Below, piece after piece: positions 8,533 to 17,003 of a DNA stretch of 43,269 nt (position 1 is its first letter; every line of letters starts with the position of its first letter). A program made the position numbers and the translations under genes. Source of the stretch: an uncultured Oscillospiraceae bacterium (lineage in GTDB: Bacteria; Bacillota; Clostridia; Oscillospirales; Oscillospiraceae); contig CAAFPE010000031.1 in NCBI GenBank assembly GCA_900764755.1, positions 1 through 43,269 of the forward strand. The letters run 5' to 3'. The notes beneath the pieces were generated by a model, which was not told the DNA's origin, ran no database searches, and was given only the letters and a program-made list of their open reading frames with translations.

Positions 8533-9090
8533 TTATTGAATGTCTTGTCCCAGGATATACCGCTTCATCGGCTTGTACAGCAGCGCAGCGATAGCCAGGG
8601 CGATCACCGTGTTGGGCAGCATATAGGAGCCGTTGTAGACGATAGAGTAGAAAGAAGGGCTGGTGAAGGTCCAGTTCATAAAGGCGGTGGGGACCAGGAT
8701 CTTATAGATGGTCACCCCGCTGATATAGTGGACCAGGAACCGCCCGGCGCAGCCCACCACCGTACCTGCGAAGATGCCCCAGGTCCTGCCCTTGAACAGG
8801 CCGGCCAGCCCCAGGGGGGTAAAGGCAACCAGGTAATCCAGCAGCATGGACTGCCAGCCCCAGGCGTAGGCCCCGTCAAAGATCAGCTGGAGCAGGCCGA
8901 ACACAAATCCAGCCATCAGACCAGGGGCGGTCCCCCAGCGCACCGCAAACAGGATGATGGGGAACATAGCAGGGGTGAGGGAGCCGCCGTTGGGCAGTTC
9001 CATGAGCTTGAGGTAGCTGAGGATCTGGGCCAGCGCCACCATGACAGCGGCCTCGCACAGCATCCGGACCGAGAGATGGGTACGATTCAT
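8533..9090 (-). CDS. thiT: ECF transporter substrate-binding subunit for thiamine
   Basis: 185 residues, almost entirely hydrophobic with about six membrane segments, as in S components of energy-coupling-factor transporters. The pattern (SLTPAMFPII, ARWGTAPG-like, FVHYISG-like, TAFMNWTFTSPSFYSIVYNGSYMLP segments) fits ThiT, and a TPP riboswitch upstream strongly supports thiamine as substrate. It needs the shared EcfA/A'/T energising module, which is not in this window. I start at the ATG at 9090 because AGGAGG lies seven bases upstream; the longer in-frame reading to 9180 runs through the riboswitch expression platform. It forms an operon with the HAD phosphatase. Confidence 0.92.
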   Translation of the reverse strand: MNRTHLSVRMLCEAAVMVALAQILSYLKLMELPNGGSLTPAMFPIILFAVRWGTAPGLMAGFVFGLLQLIFDGAYAWGWQSMLLDYLVAFTPLGLAGLFKGRTWGIFAGTVVGCAGRFLVHYISGVTIYKILVPTAFMNWTFTSPSFYSIVYNGSYMLPNTVIALAIAALLYKPMKRYILGQDIQ

Positions 9091-9114
9091 TGTCTTTTCC
9101 TCCTGAAAATCGAT

Positions 9115-9150
9115 GTACCGCAGCACATCCCAACGGGTGCAGTGCGGTAC
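9115..9150 (-). promoter_or_regulatory. Hairpin between TPP aptamer and thiT ribosome site
   Basis: GTACCGCA(G)CAC-type arms (9115-9126 and 9137-9150) can pair with one bulge, just upstream of the thiT AGGAGG (9099-9104). There is no U-tract, so control of translation is more plausible than termination. Confidence 0.45.
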
Positions 9151-9182
9151 GAAAGAAAGGACAATGTCAAGCATTTCCATTC

Positions 9183-9277
9183 ACTTCCTACGCCGGCATT
9201 ACCCGGATCAGGTGTAAGGGACTGAGGGCGGCGTGCTCGCCCTCCATCTCAGCCGGGAATGGCTCCCAGCGCCCCTG
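9183..9277 (-). ncRNA. TPP riboswitch (Thi box)
   Basis: On the minus strand the conserved THI-element parts occur in order: GGGGCGCTGGGAGC, CCGGCTGAGATGGAGGGC, a P3 arm, CCTTACACCTGATCCGGG, and TAATGCCGGCGTAGGAAG. These are the pyrimidine-sensing and pyrophosphate-sensing helices of the thiamine pyrophosphate aptamer. High TPP should reduce expression of thiT and the HAD gene. Confidence 0.96.
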
Positions 9278-9409
9278 TGTTGGAGTTTTCTGCGGTTTTT
9301 CTTATTTTATACTGCCTGTCAGCTCCTGTCAAGCGCCCTCCGGGACGCAAAAAGACCTCCAGTTGATATTTTCAAAATGTTAAATCTGTGTTGACTTTTT
9401 GTCCATTCA

Positions 9410-10234
9410 ATGGCAATCTTTAGTTGTCTAATAGAAATATCGGTTGTAAATAAAAACCGCAAGGAGGTGTCTACGTTAGAACCGCTCAATTCAGCCGAAA
9501 ATGTGCTCAACATTTTGTTTGTCTGGAGTAAAACTGGAATGCGAGATTTGGGATTAACCGAAATCAGTCGTCTTACAGGAATCAACAAGAGTACCGTCTA
9601 CAAAATTTTGATTTCATTGCAGCGGCGGCATTTAGTATTCCTGGATCCCACCACCAAAAAGTACAGGATTGATTATGGCATTTTGGAACTGAGCAGTATT
9701 TTCCTGAAGCAAACAGACCTGCGCACAGTCGCTCACCCGTATATTGAACAGCTCGCAGTTCAATCCGGAAAAACCATTACCTTAGCGCTGAGAAAAGAAA
9801 GTCATCTGGTCTTTATTGATAGAGTCGATGGATGTGAAAATGTTCGGTTTTTCTGTGATATAGGCAAAGTGGTTTATTACAATAGCGGAGCTGCTGCCAA
9901 AGCTGTTTTTGCCCACCTTTCTGATCATGAGCAACAAAATGTCATTACTCAGCCACACCACCAGTTCACCGATCACACCATGTCCTGGGATCAGCTTATG
10001 TGTGAAGTTCCCCAAATCAGACAAAATGGGTATGCAATCAGTGACGAAGAGGTAGATATTGGCGTTTTCGCTATTGGCGCACCTATTTTTGATGCACAGG
10101 GCAAAGTCGTTGCCGGTATTGCTATGGCTACAATTAAACTTGCCCTTAGCCAAGAACAAATCGAAAATATGGTACAGCAAACATTGGAAACAGCTCATTC
10201 TATTTCTTCCAAACTGGGATATACCGGAGCATAA
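9410..10234 (+). CDS. IclR family transcriptional regulator
   Basis: Residues about 24-80 form the winged HTH of IclR proteins (LTEISRLTGINKSTVYKIL). The rest is the effector-binding domain with the usual ending (GVFAIGAPIFDAQGKVVAGIA). It heads a co-oriented cluster with a symporter pair and an amidase, so it probably controls them in response to the substrate. The start is uncertain: the ATG at 9410 has no ribosome site and adds 22 atypical residues. A perfect AAGGAGG (9461-9467) sits eight bases before TTA (codon 23), exactly where a family-typical start would be expected, but TTA is not a start codon. The block is AT-richer than its flanks, suggesting transfer. Confidence 0.88.
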   Translation: MAIFSCLIEISVVNKNRKEVSTLEPLNSAENVLNILFVWSKTGMRDLGLTEISRLTGINKSTVYKILISLQRRHLVFLDPTTKKYRIDYGILELSSIFLKQTDLRTVAHPYIEQLAVQSGKTITLALRKESHLVFIDRVDGCENVRFFCDIGKVVYYNSGAAAKAVFAHLSDHEQQNVITQPHHQFTDHTMSWDQLMCEVPQIRQNGYAISDEEVDIGVFAIGAPIFDAQGKVVAGIAMATIKLALSQEQIENMVQQTLETAHSISSKLGYTGA

Positions 10235-10419
10235 TAATAGTCGCCGTTTTCAGTCTATGATTACTCATAGAGGTCTGCCAACCATTCCGAAAAAAGCGAC
10301 TATGTTTCTATTATAACTATATGTCAGCTATAAAGCAAACTGCAAATTAGTTCACAGCTGGATTTTCTGGAATTTCCCGCAAACAAGTGGCGAAAGAATA
10401 CAGAGGAGGCAATAGCAGC

Positions 10420-10686
10420 ATGGATAATAGAAATAAACGCAATCAGCTCAGCCACTACGAACTATGTTTGAAAGAATTCAAAATCTGCGGCATTCTTACC
10501 AGTATTTACATTATAGTATGCTGTCTGCTGTGCTGGGTTCTTGGCTACCACCAGGACGGCAGCCATACTACATTCATTTTCGGCATCCCCACCTGGTCTG
10601 TCATCGGTGTATTTATCCCTTGGATCCTGATGGTTATTATCACCACTATTTATGGTCTTTTCATCATGAAAGGGGATGAAGAATAA
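10420..10686 (+). CDS. YhdT-like small membrane protein (DUF997), symporter partner
   Basis: 88 residues with two membrane segments (about 27-47 and 60-82). The GIPTWSVIG...PWILMVII pattern and short charged tail match the YhdT/DUF997 family, which accompanies PanF-type sodium/pantothenate symporters. The ATG at 10420 has AGGAGG ten bases upstream, better than the in-frame start at 10387. Its stop codon TAA overlaps the ATG of the symporter (TAATG at 10684-10688), suggesting translational coupling and a two-part transporter. Confidence 0.82.
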   Translation: MDNRNKRNQLSHYELCLKEFKICGILTSIYIIVCCLLCWVLGYHQDGSHTTFIFGIPTWSVIGVFIPWILMVIITTIYGLFIMKGDEE

Positions 10687-10752
10687 TGGAAGTTTCTTCT
10701 GTTACTAAATTTTTATTTTTCTCTTATTTTTTGTATCGATTGCTATATCAGT
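10686..10752 (+). other. 5' coding segment of the symporter, out of frame
   Basis: An ATG at 10686 overlaps the stop of the YhdT-like gene and opens MEVSSVTKF, then runs out of frame to a stop at 10752. Adding one T in the T5 run at 10710-10714 would join it to the downstream frame and supply the missing first membrane helix of the symporter. It is therefore read as the true N-terminus of the next gene, displaced by a one-base deletion or a base-calling error. Confidence 0.75.
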
Positions 10753-12148
10753 GATGGCCTATCTTAAGAGGAAAAATGCGAAAAACTTTCAGGAAGAGTA
10801 CTATGTTGGCGGCCGCTCTTTCGGACCATGGTTGGTTGCTTTTGTATGGGCAACCTCCTGGACTAGCGGTGGAACTTTCATCGGCACCCCTTCCGTCTAT
10901 TACAGTTACGGTTGGGTTACCATTCTGTGGCAAGCAGGCGCAGCCATTCTAGGTATCTGCGGTATGCTGATGATTGGCCGCCGGATTTCTAAATTTGCCT
11001 CTGAGCACAATTGCATAACCTTGCCTGATTTATTTGTAGAACGGTTTCAAAGCCGTATACTGGGAGTCGTGGCCGCACTTTCTATTATCATCTTCGGCGT
11101 TGCCTACATTGTCTCTCAATATACCGCGGCCACCCGTATTGTTGAAACATTTTTCGGGTTCGATTATAAGACTGCCCTGATTCTATTCGCAGCCATCACG
11201 GCTATTTATACCATTATCGGCGGCATCAGGGGTGTTGCCTACAACGCCCTGGTGCAAGGCATCATCATGTTAGGCGGCTCTGTCATTATTGCCATCATCA
11301 TGGTCAAAGAAGCTGGTGGACTGACTGCTATCACTCAGGCACAACTTGCTATCGACCCAAATCTGCTCGTACCTCCCGGACCAGACAATTATCTACCATT
11401 GGCCACCGGCTTCTCTGCATTTTTCACACTTGGCATCGCAGTTATGGCTCAACCTCATGTGATCACCCGTGTGTTCTCTGTAAAAGATGTCAAGTCCTTG
11501 AAGAGAGCCGGAGCACTGATTAGTATTATCTGTATGGTATGGTTCTTCGCATTATTCCTTAGTGCTCAAGCTGCCCGGGCACTGATTCCCAGCATCGAGG
11601 TTCCTGATCAGATTTTTCCGGTTATCGTCCTCAAATATTGTGGAAAGTATCTGGCAGGAATCCTGATGTGCGTCCCATTCGCCGCTGTCATGTCCACAGT
11701 GTCATCCTTAACTATGGTCTGCTCAAGCGCTCTCATTAAAGACATCTACCAGCGTACGGTCAAAGAAGAGATCTCTTCCAAGAAATTAAAAAATATCACC
11801 TATGCTGTGACGCTAATTCTTGCTGTGATCGTAGTAATTCTTTCCCTTAATCCCCCGGCATTTCTCCAGGACATCGTAATGTTTGCTATCAACGGATTTG
11901 CTGCATCATTTACTGTTCCGATTGTTTTTGGTTTCTTTTGGAGAAAATCCACCCCTACAGGCGGTCTGCTATCTATGATTTGCGGCTTCCTAACCATGAT
12001 TGGGCTATACGTCCTTCCCATTCCTACAAATCTTCTTGGATTTAATCCCCTTATCTGGGCACTTGTCATTTCTGCTATTGTCATGGTTATTGTTAGCAAC
12101 TGCACTAAAAAGCAGGATGAAGCTTTCTTAAACGAGCTATTTAAGTAA
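10751..12148 (+). CDS. Sodium:solute symporter family protein (PanF-like), 5' end frameshifted
   Basis: 465 residues are readable from GTG 10751. It has the SSS-family core: EEYYVGGRSFGPW, the segment GGTFIGTP, YTIIGGIRGVAYNALVQG, and about twelve further membrane helices. The best relatives by pattern are PanF-type symporters, which agrees with the YhdT-like partner upstream. Normal family members begin with one more helix; here that helix is encoded just upstream in this frame (10709-10750, no start codon) and in the overlapping frame from ATG 10686. One missing T in a T5 run explains this. Without repair the protein lacks helix 1 and has no good ribosome site. The transported solute is unknown; the adjacent amidase suggests an amide. 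Confidence 0.85.
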   Translation: MMAYLKRKNAKNFQEEYYVGGRSFGPWLVAFVWATSWTSGGTFIGTPSVYYSYGWVTILWQAGAAILGICGMLMIGRRISKFASEHNCITLPDLFVERFQSRILGVVAALSIIIFGVAYIVSQYTAATRIVETFFGFDYKTALILFAAITAIYTIIGGIRGVAYNALVQGIIMLGGSVIIAIIMVKEAGGLTAITQAQLAIDPNLLVPPGPDNYLPLATGFSAFFTLGIAVMAQPHVITRVFSVKDVKSLKRAGALISIICMVWFFALFLSAQAARALIPSIEVPDQIFPVIVLKYCGKYLAGILMCVPFAAVMSTVSSLTMVCSSALIKDIYQRTVKEEISSKKLKNITYAVTLILAVIVVILSLNPPAFLQDIVMFAINGFAASFTVPIVFGFFWRKSTPTGGLLSMICGFLTMIGLYVLPIPTNLLGFNPLIWALVISAIVMVIVSNCTKKQDEAFLNELFK

Positions 12149-12164
12149 AAGAGGAGGCTGAATA

Positions 12165-13451
12165 ATGAGCCAACTTCATGGCCATATCACGGTTGAAGAA
12201 TATGTCGATGTCATCGGTGGTTCTGTCGAATCACACATAGTATGCGCTAATGGTGGACGTATCTCTGCCATCACACCTCCTGGATGCTGGGGGCCTATGA
12301 TCACCCCCAACATACTTGGTGGTCACGAAGTTACGCGTCCTGTTTATGTTGAAGGAGCCGAATTTGGTGACAGTATTGCCATCTCGATCGAAAAAATAGA
12401 GGTTCTTTCGCACGTCTGCTCCAGCGGAACCTGTATGCCTATCAAAGAAAATTTCGACCGCGATCCTTCTGTCCAAGCGATCTGCCCCCATTGTCACACC
12501 GTCCATCCCAAAACTTATCTTGAGGGCATCGGAGAAAATGCCATTCGCTGTTCCGGATGTGGACAGCCAATCATTCCTCAGATATATGAAAACGGTTACA
12601 CAGTAGCGTACTCAGCCCCGGATAATATCGCTGTTGCCGTTCCCTTAGAAGGTGCTGTTGAGATTGCTCATCAGACGAATCGTGGAGAGGTGTTTCTCCC
12701 ACACGGTTCGCGTCAATACCTGGCCACAATACTTGGGCGTGCCGACTTTGATGGGCTACCCATACGTTGTCGACCCATGATCGGCAACATTGGATGTGTT
12801 CCAGCAATCCCCATTCCCTCCAGCAAAAATACAGGAGATTTTGCCGCTTCCTTGGAGAAAACCAGTCTCTTCACAGTTCCTTCCCGGGAACAGCTGACCG
12901 ATGCACACATGGATATTAACCTAGTGGGAGAAGGCAGCGTTGTGATCTCTCCTGTTTTAGTGCAGGGAGGCGGCGTCTACTTTGGCGACGTCCATCTGAC
13001 CCAAGGTTGCGGAGAAGTAGCGGGTCATACCTTGGACGTGTGTGCAAAAATCGTTGTGCGTGTTCAGGTAATGAAGGGACTTCAACTTGCAGGGCCTATC
13101 ATACTGCCCACTATCAACGACCTTGACAGCCGTTTCCGTCCCTTTACGCAGGATGAGTACAGTAAAGCCGAAGTGCTCTATCAAAAATTTTTCGGAAGCA
13201 CGCTTCCACATTCTTATCCAATTCAGGTTGTTGGTACTGGAAAAGGTATGGACGATGCCTTCCAAAATGCTCTCCATCGCACAGTTCAACTCACAGGGCT
13301 TCCTGCCGGTGAGGTTATGAATAGACTTACCGTAGGTGGAGAAATCTGTATTGGCCGCACCAGCGGATGTGTCTATCTCACCATCCTACTCGAAAGCAAA
13401 ACGCTGGAACATACCGGATTGTTATCTTTAGTTGAAGCTCAATATCAGTAA
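12165..13451 (+). CDS. Acetamidase/formamidase family protein with zinc-ribbon-like insert
   Basis: 428 residues. The FmdA/AmdA fold is recognisable by GDSIAISIEKIEV near residue 68-80, SAPDNIAVAVPLEG, and the C-terminal catalytic-domain pattern GDVHLTQGCGEVAG. The enzymes hydrolyse short amides to the acid and ammonia in the cytoplasm. Unusually, residues 85-132 carry CSSGTC, CPHC (C107, C110) and CSGC (C129, C132), which looks like an inserted zinc ribbon. AGGAGG precedes the ATG, 16 bases after the symporter stop, so both are one operon: uptake followed by hydrolysis. Substrate is not deducible. The gene shares the AT-richer composition of the block. Confidence 0.88.
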   Translation: MSQLHGHITVEEYVDVIGGSVESHIVCANGGRISAITPPGCWGPMITPNILGGHEVTRPVYVEGAEFGDSIAISIEKIEVLSHVCSSGTCMPIKENFDRDPSVQAICPHCHTVHPKTYLEGIGENAIRCSGCGQPIIPQIYENGYTVAYSAPDNIAVAVPLEGAVEIAHQTNRGEVFLPHGSRQYLATILGRADFDGLPIRCRPMIGNIGCVPAIPIPSSKNTGDFAASLEKTSLFTVPSREQLTDAHMDINLVGEGSVVISPVLVQGGGVYFGDVHLTQGCGEVAGHTLDVCAKIVVRVQVMKGLQLAGPIILPTINDLDSRFRPFTQDEYSKAEVLYQKFFGSTLPHSYPIQVVGTGKGMDDAFQNALHRTVQLTGLPAGEVMNRLTVGGEICIGRTSGCVYLTILLESKTLEHTGLLSLVEAQYQ

Positions 13452-13757
13452 TCGTCAAATCAAGAATTTTCCAAAATGGCGGCCGCCTTTGCTGCAGCCT
13501 GCCAAAGAGCATCGTTACCCCGCTTGCTTTTCTTGCTGATTTCTCCTTGTAGCCAGACAACAGTCTGTCGCAAAATACAGATTTCAGTTCAAGGCAGGAA
13601 ATTGATGCATTAAAAAAGTTACCGAGAACTTCAGTTTGTATGTTCTCGGTAACTTTTTATTTGTTTTTATTTTCAAAAACCTATTTTACGACATACTCTC
13701 TTTGACAGCTAGATGGCCTGTCTGCACAGCCCCATTACACCGGGCAGCGGACAGATC
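13452..13757. other. Convergent intergenic region
   Basis: Apart from the terminator at 13611-13658 nothing gene-like is seen. The right part (13690-13757) returns to the GC-rich character of the flanking genome, so the right border of the AT-richer block is around 13690. I found no clear direct repeat or attachment site. Confidence 0.4.
13611..13658. terminator. Bidirectional terminator
   Basis: GTTACCGAGAAC and GTTCTCGGTAAC form a perfect 12-bp stem with a 12-base loop. TTTTTATTTG follows on the plus strand and A6 precedes it, so it serves the amidase gene and the converging Mrp gene. Confidence 0.92.
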
Positions 13758-14567
13758 TTATACGTCCAGCTGCTCCGCCACGCCCTCCAGGTAGTTGACG
13801 GGCAGGGTCTCCGCCTTGCCCACGTCGATGGCGGCGGCCAGTTCCGGATCGATGGGCAGCTGGGCCAGCAGGGGCAGGCCCAGCTGCATGGCCTCCTGCT
13901 CCAGGTGGCTCTCGCCGAAGATGGCGTGCTTGGCCCCGCAGTCGGGGCACTGGTAATAGCTGTAATTCTCGATGAGGCCCAGCACAGGAATAGACATCAT
14001 CTGGGCCATGTGGACCGCCTTAGTGACGATCATGGACACCAGATCCTGGGGAGAGGTGACCACAATGATCCCGTCCACCGGCAGGGACTGGAACACCGTC
14101 AGGGGCACGTCCCCCGTTCCGGGAGGCATATCCACAAACATATAGTCCACGTCGCCCCACACCACATCGGTCCAGAACTGGGTGACCACGCCGGCGATGA
14201 CCGGGCCGCGCCAGATCACGGGGTCAGTCTCATTCTCGGTGAGGAGGTTCAGGGACATGAGTTTGATCCCGCCGGAGGTGACCGCAGGCTGGATCCCGTC
14301 CTCAGTGGCCATGGCCCGCTCATGGATGCCAAAGGCGGTGGGGATGGAGGGACCGGTGATGTCGGCGTCCAGCACCGCCACCTTGCGGCCCCGCTTGGCC
14401 ATGGCGGCAGCCAGGGAGGCGGTGACGGTGCTCTTACCCACGCCGCCCTTGCCGCTGACCACGGCGATGACCTTTTTGATCTTGGATTTTGCGTTGGCCG
14501 GGGCCCTCAAGTCCCGGGAGGAGCAGTCCGCTCCACAGGAGGAACAGTCGTGCGTACATTCAGACAT
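13758..14567 (-). CDS. Mrp/NBP35-type Fe-S cluster carrier ATPase
   Basis: 269 residues. The deviant Walker A GKGGVGKST lies at residues 39-47, followed by VLDADITGPS and DMPPGTGD, all diagnostic of Mrp/ApbC. The C-terminal CPDC pair (C208, C211) is the bridging Fe-S site, and the N-terminus is rich in Cys (C4, C8, C11, C15). The protein should carry and transfer Fe-S clusters in the cytosol. I begin at the ATG at 14567 (AAAGGAG upstream) rather than the extended in-frame start at 14612. It ends the leftward housekeeping run. Mrp-type ATPases also work with ORP-like proteins, which are encoded about 20 kb away. Confidence 0.92.
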   Translation of the reverse strand: MSECTHDCSSCGADCSSRDLRAPANAKSKIKKVIAVVSGKGGVGKSTVTASLAAAMAKRGRKVAVLDADITGPSIPTAFGIHERAMATEDGIQPAVTSGGIKLMSLNLLTENETDPVIWRGPVIAGVVTQFWTDVVWGDVDYMFVDMPPGTGDVPLTVFQSLPVDGIIVVTSPQDLVSMIVTKAVHMAQMMSIPVLGLIENYSYYQCPDCGAKHAIFGESHLEQEAMQLGLPLLAQLPIDPELAAAIDVGKAETLPVNYLEGVAEQLDV

Positions 14568-14657
14568 GGAAATGTCTCCTTTCTGCCCACACACAAAAAA
14601 GGAGGGCATCAAATTTTTTCAAAACCGCAGATGCGGCTGAAAGCGAAAGAAAGCGCA

Positions 14658-16976
14658 TCAGGGGACCAGGGTGTTCTCCGCCGGGAACTGACCTTGTCCG
14701 TCCTGAGCCGTGAAATAATACTGGAGGATCTCCGCGGCGATGGACGCCAGGGAGGAGCCGCTGCCGCCCTTCTCCACGGCGATGGAAATGGCGATTTGGG
14801 GATCGTCATAGGGAGCGTAGCAGACAAATACGGCGTTGGAATTGCTCTGGCCGTTGACCTGGGCGGAGCCCGTCTTGGCCGCTACCTGCACAGGGACATT
14901 CTGAAACACATGAGCCAGGGAGCCATCCCCAGTGGTCATGTTGTGCATCCCACGGGTGACCGCCGCCAGGTTCTCCGGCTCCATTTCCACCGTCCCCACC
15001 ACCTCCGGCTCCGCCGCATAGGAGATCTGAGAGAAATCCCCCGACTTCACCGTTTTCAGCAAGTGGGCAGCGTAGCGCGTTCCCCCGTTGGCCAGGGTAG
15101 AGATATAGTTGGCCAGCTGAATCGGGGTGACCTGGGTGCTCTCCTGGCCGATGGCCACGGACAGCACATTGCCCTCGTACCACTTGCCCCCCAGGGACTC
15201 GGTAAACTCCGGGCTGGCTACCACGCCGGCGGCCTCAGACAGCTCCACCCCCGTCTTTTGTCCCAGGCCGAACTTGGCCGCGTACTCATCCAGCTTCTCG
15301 ATCCCTACCCGCCGGCCCACATCATAAAAGAAGTAGTTGCAGGACACCTCGATGGCGTCGGATACATTGACCCGGCCGTGGGTGCGCCCGTACTGGCGGT
15401 AGATCCAGCACTTCGGCTGGGGCGTGGGCCAATAGGTATACTGCCCCTCGTCCCTGATGATGGTGGAGGGGGTAATGATCTCCTTCTCCTTCTCCTCCAG
15501 CCCGGCGATGGCGGTGATCATCTTAAAGGTGGAGCCTGGTGGATACAGGCCGCTGAAGGCCCGGTTATTCAGGGGCTTCAGCGGGTCATCCAGCAGGCTG
15601 TTGTAGTCCTGCCGAAAGTTGGGCAGGGAGTAGGTGGGATAGGAGGCGGACGCCAGGATCTCCCCGGTCCGCACATCCTCCACCACACAGGCCGCTCCCT
15701 CCACCGTGTCGCTCAGCCCGGGGACCCGGGCGGCCAGGGTGTCCTCCACCTTCTGCTGGAGGCCCATGTCGATGGTGAGGAACACATTGCTCCCCGGCTG
15801 GGGTGCCAGGCTCTCCCCCGTCTCCTCATCGGTCAGCCACTGGGCGGAGACGATCTTGCCGTTTTCATTGCGCTCCAAAGCCTGCTGCCCCGGCGTCCCG
15901 TGGAGGTACTCCTCAAAGGCGGCCTCCGCGCCGGAGACGCCCACTGTATCGTTCATATTGTAGCCGCCCTTCTCCTGATAGGACGGCCAGGTCTCCTTGG
16001 TAATGGCGCCGGTGTAGCCCAGCAGGTGGGCGGCGTACTCCGTCTCATACTTGCGCACTGAGGCGGTCTCGATCTCCACCCCCCGGAGGTTCAACTCCTT
16101 CACCCGGGTGATGAAATCCACATCCACATCCTCTGCAAAGTAGTAGGGGGGCCAGTCCGCGATCCGGCTGCGGTAGTAGAGTTCATACAGCACCCCGGCC
16201 ACCGCCCGGGCGTCCCCCTGGGTCATGTCCCCCAGGTTCAGGGTTGGCACGGTCTCCCCCGCCGCCCTGGCCGCCTTCTCATCCACTGCCCCCTGGCCCT
16301 TGATATCCAGGTCCCTGCACATCTCGCCCAGCAGCTCCTCGGCGGTGGGCAGGCGGTAGGGCTGGGGCTCCTCCCGGGGCTCCTCCGGCTCCCGGAGGCC
16401 CACCAGGGTCATGAGGCGGTCCCACAGGCCGGGCTCCTCCTGGCCGGCGGCGTCCTGCTTTGGGACCTCTCCCTCCGCCAGTTCCTCTGGATCCTCGATC
16501 CAGCCCATATAGACCGCCAGACGGCCCAGGCGGGTCATTTGATACTCCGTTTCCCCCTCTTCATTGGCGGAGACGGTATAGAAGGGACGCTCCTCCGTAT
16601 AGGTGAAGGGTGGGGCGGCAGAGATGGGCAGGGTGTCCGCCCAGGCCACGCCCTCCTCCCGGGCCACCTGGATCAGAGAGAGCAGATTGGTGCAGCGCTC
16701 CTCCGGCTTCCCCATCCGGCCCATGTCCAGGGTCACCTGATAGGAGATCTCATTGGAGACCAGCACTTGGCCGTTCCGGTCCAGGATCAGCCCCCGGCTG
16801 GCGGGGACATCCTCCGTCTCGGCCACCCGGGCCACCGCCTGGGCGGCATACTCCGGCCCGTTGGTGTACTGGATGCTGTACAGGTTGGAGCATAAAAAGG
16901 TGAGCAGCAGTACCAATACCAACACCACACCCCAGATCCGGCTGTGAAACTGCTTGGGATTCAAGGGTCCCATCAT
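14658..16976 (-). CDS. mrdA: Penicillin-binding protein 2 (elongation transpeptidase)
   Basis: 772 residues. One N-terminal membrane anchor (about 15-35), a PBP dimerisation domain, then a class B transpeptidase domain with the three motifs STFK (S482 nucleophile), SCN (545-547) and KTG (701-703). It cross-links peptidoglycan during side-wall growth. It directly follows mreC and mreD, the classical rod-shape gene order. A linker of about residues 145-215 is rich in Glu and Pro (DPEELAEGE, REPEEPREEP), a low-complexity insertion relative to shorter homologues. The first ATG abuts GGAG, so the second ATG (16973) could be used instead. Confidence 0.94.
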   Translation of the reverse strand: MMGPLNPKQFHSRIWGVVLVLVLLLTFLCSNLYSIQYTNGPEYAAQAVARVAETEDVPASRGLILDRNGQVLVSNEISYQVTLDMGRMGKPEERCTNLLSLIQVAREEGVAWADTLPISAAPPFTYTEERPFYTVSANEEGETEYQMTRLGRLAVYMGWIEDPEELAEGEVPKQDAAGQEEPGLWDRLMTLVGLREPEEPREEPQPYRLPTAEELLGEMCRDLDIKGQGAVDEKAARAAGETVPTLNLGDMTQGDARAVAGVLYELYYRSRIADWPPYYFAEDVDVDFITRVKELNLRGVEIETASVRKYETEYAAHLLGYTGAITKETWPSYQEKGGYNMNDTVGVSGAEAAFEEYLHGTPGQQALERNENGKIVSAQWLTDEETGESLAPQPGSNVFLTIDMGLQQKVEDTLAARVPGLSDTVEGAACVVEDVRTGEILASASYPTYSLPNFRQDYNSLLDDPLKPLNNRAFSGLYPPGSTFKMITAIAGLEEKEKEIITPSTIIRDEGQYTYWPTPQPKCWIYRQYGRTHGRVNVSDAIEVSCNYFFYDVGRRVGIEKLDEYAAKFGLGQKTGVELSEAAGVVASPEFTESLGGKWYEGNVLSVAIGQESTQVTPIQLANYISTLANGGTRYAAHLLKTVKSGDFSQISYAAEPEVVGTVEMEPENLAAVTRGMHNMTTGDGSLAHVFQNVPVQVAAKTGSAQVNGQSNSNAVFVCYAPYDDPQIAISIAVEKGGSGSSLASIAAEILQYYFTAQDGQGQFPAENTLVP

Positions 16977-17003
16977 CTCCTTTCCTGCGGGCTCCCGCCC
17001 GCC

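Noticed and set aside
10237..10310. Inverted repeat ATAGTCGC/GCGACTAT as a terminator of the IclR gene
   Set aside because: Loop of about 50 bases and no clear U-tract; left uncalled.
13713..16061. Very long plus-strand frame opposite Mrp and PBP2
   Set aside because: It is the antisense shadow of two clear genes in GC-rich DNA. Its protein is His/Gly-rich with no domain and no ribosome site.
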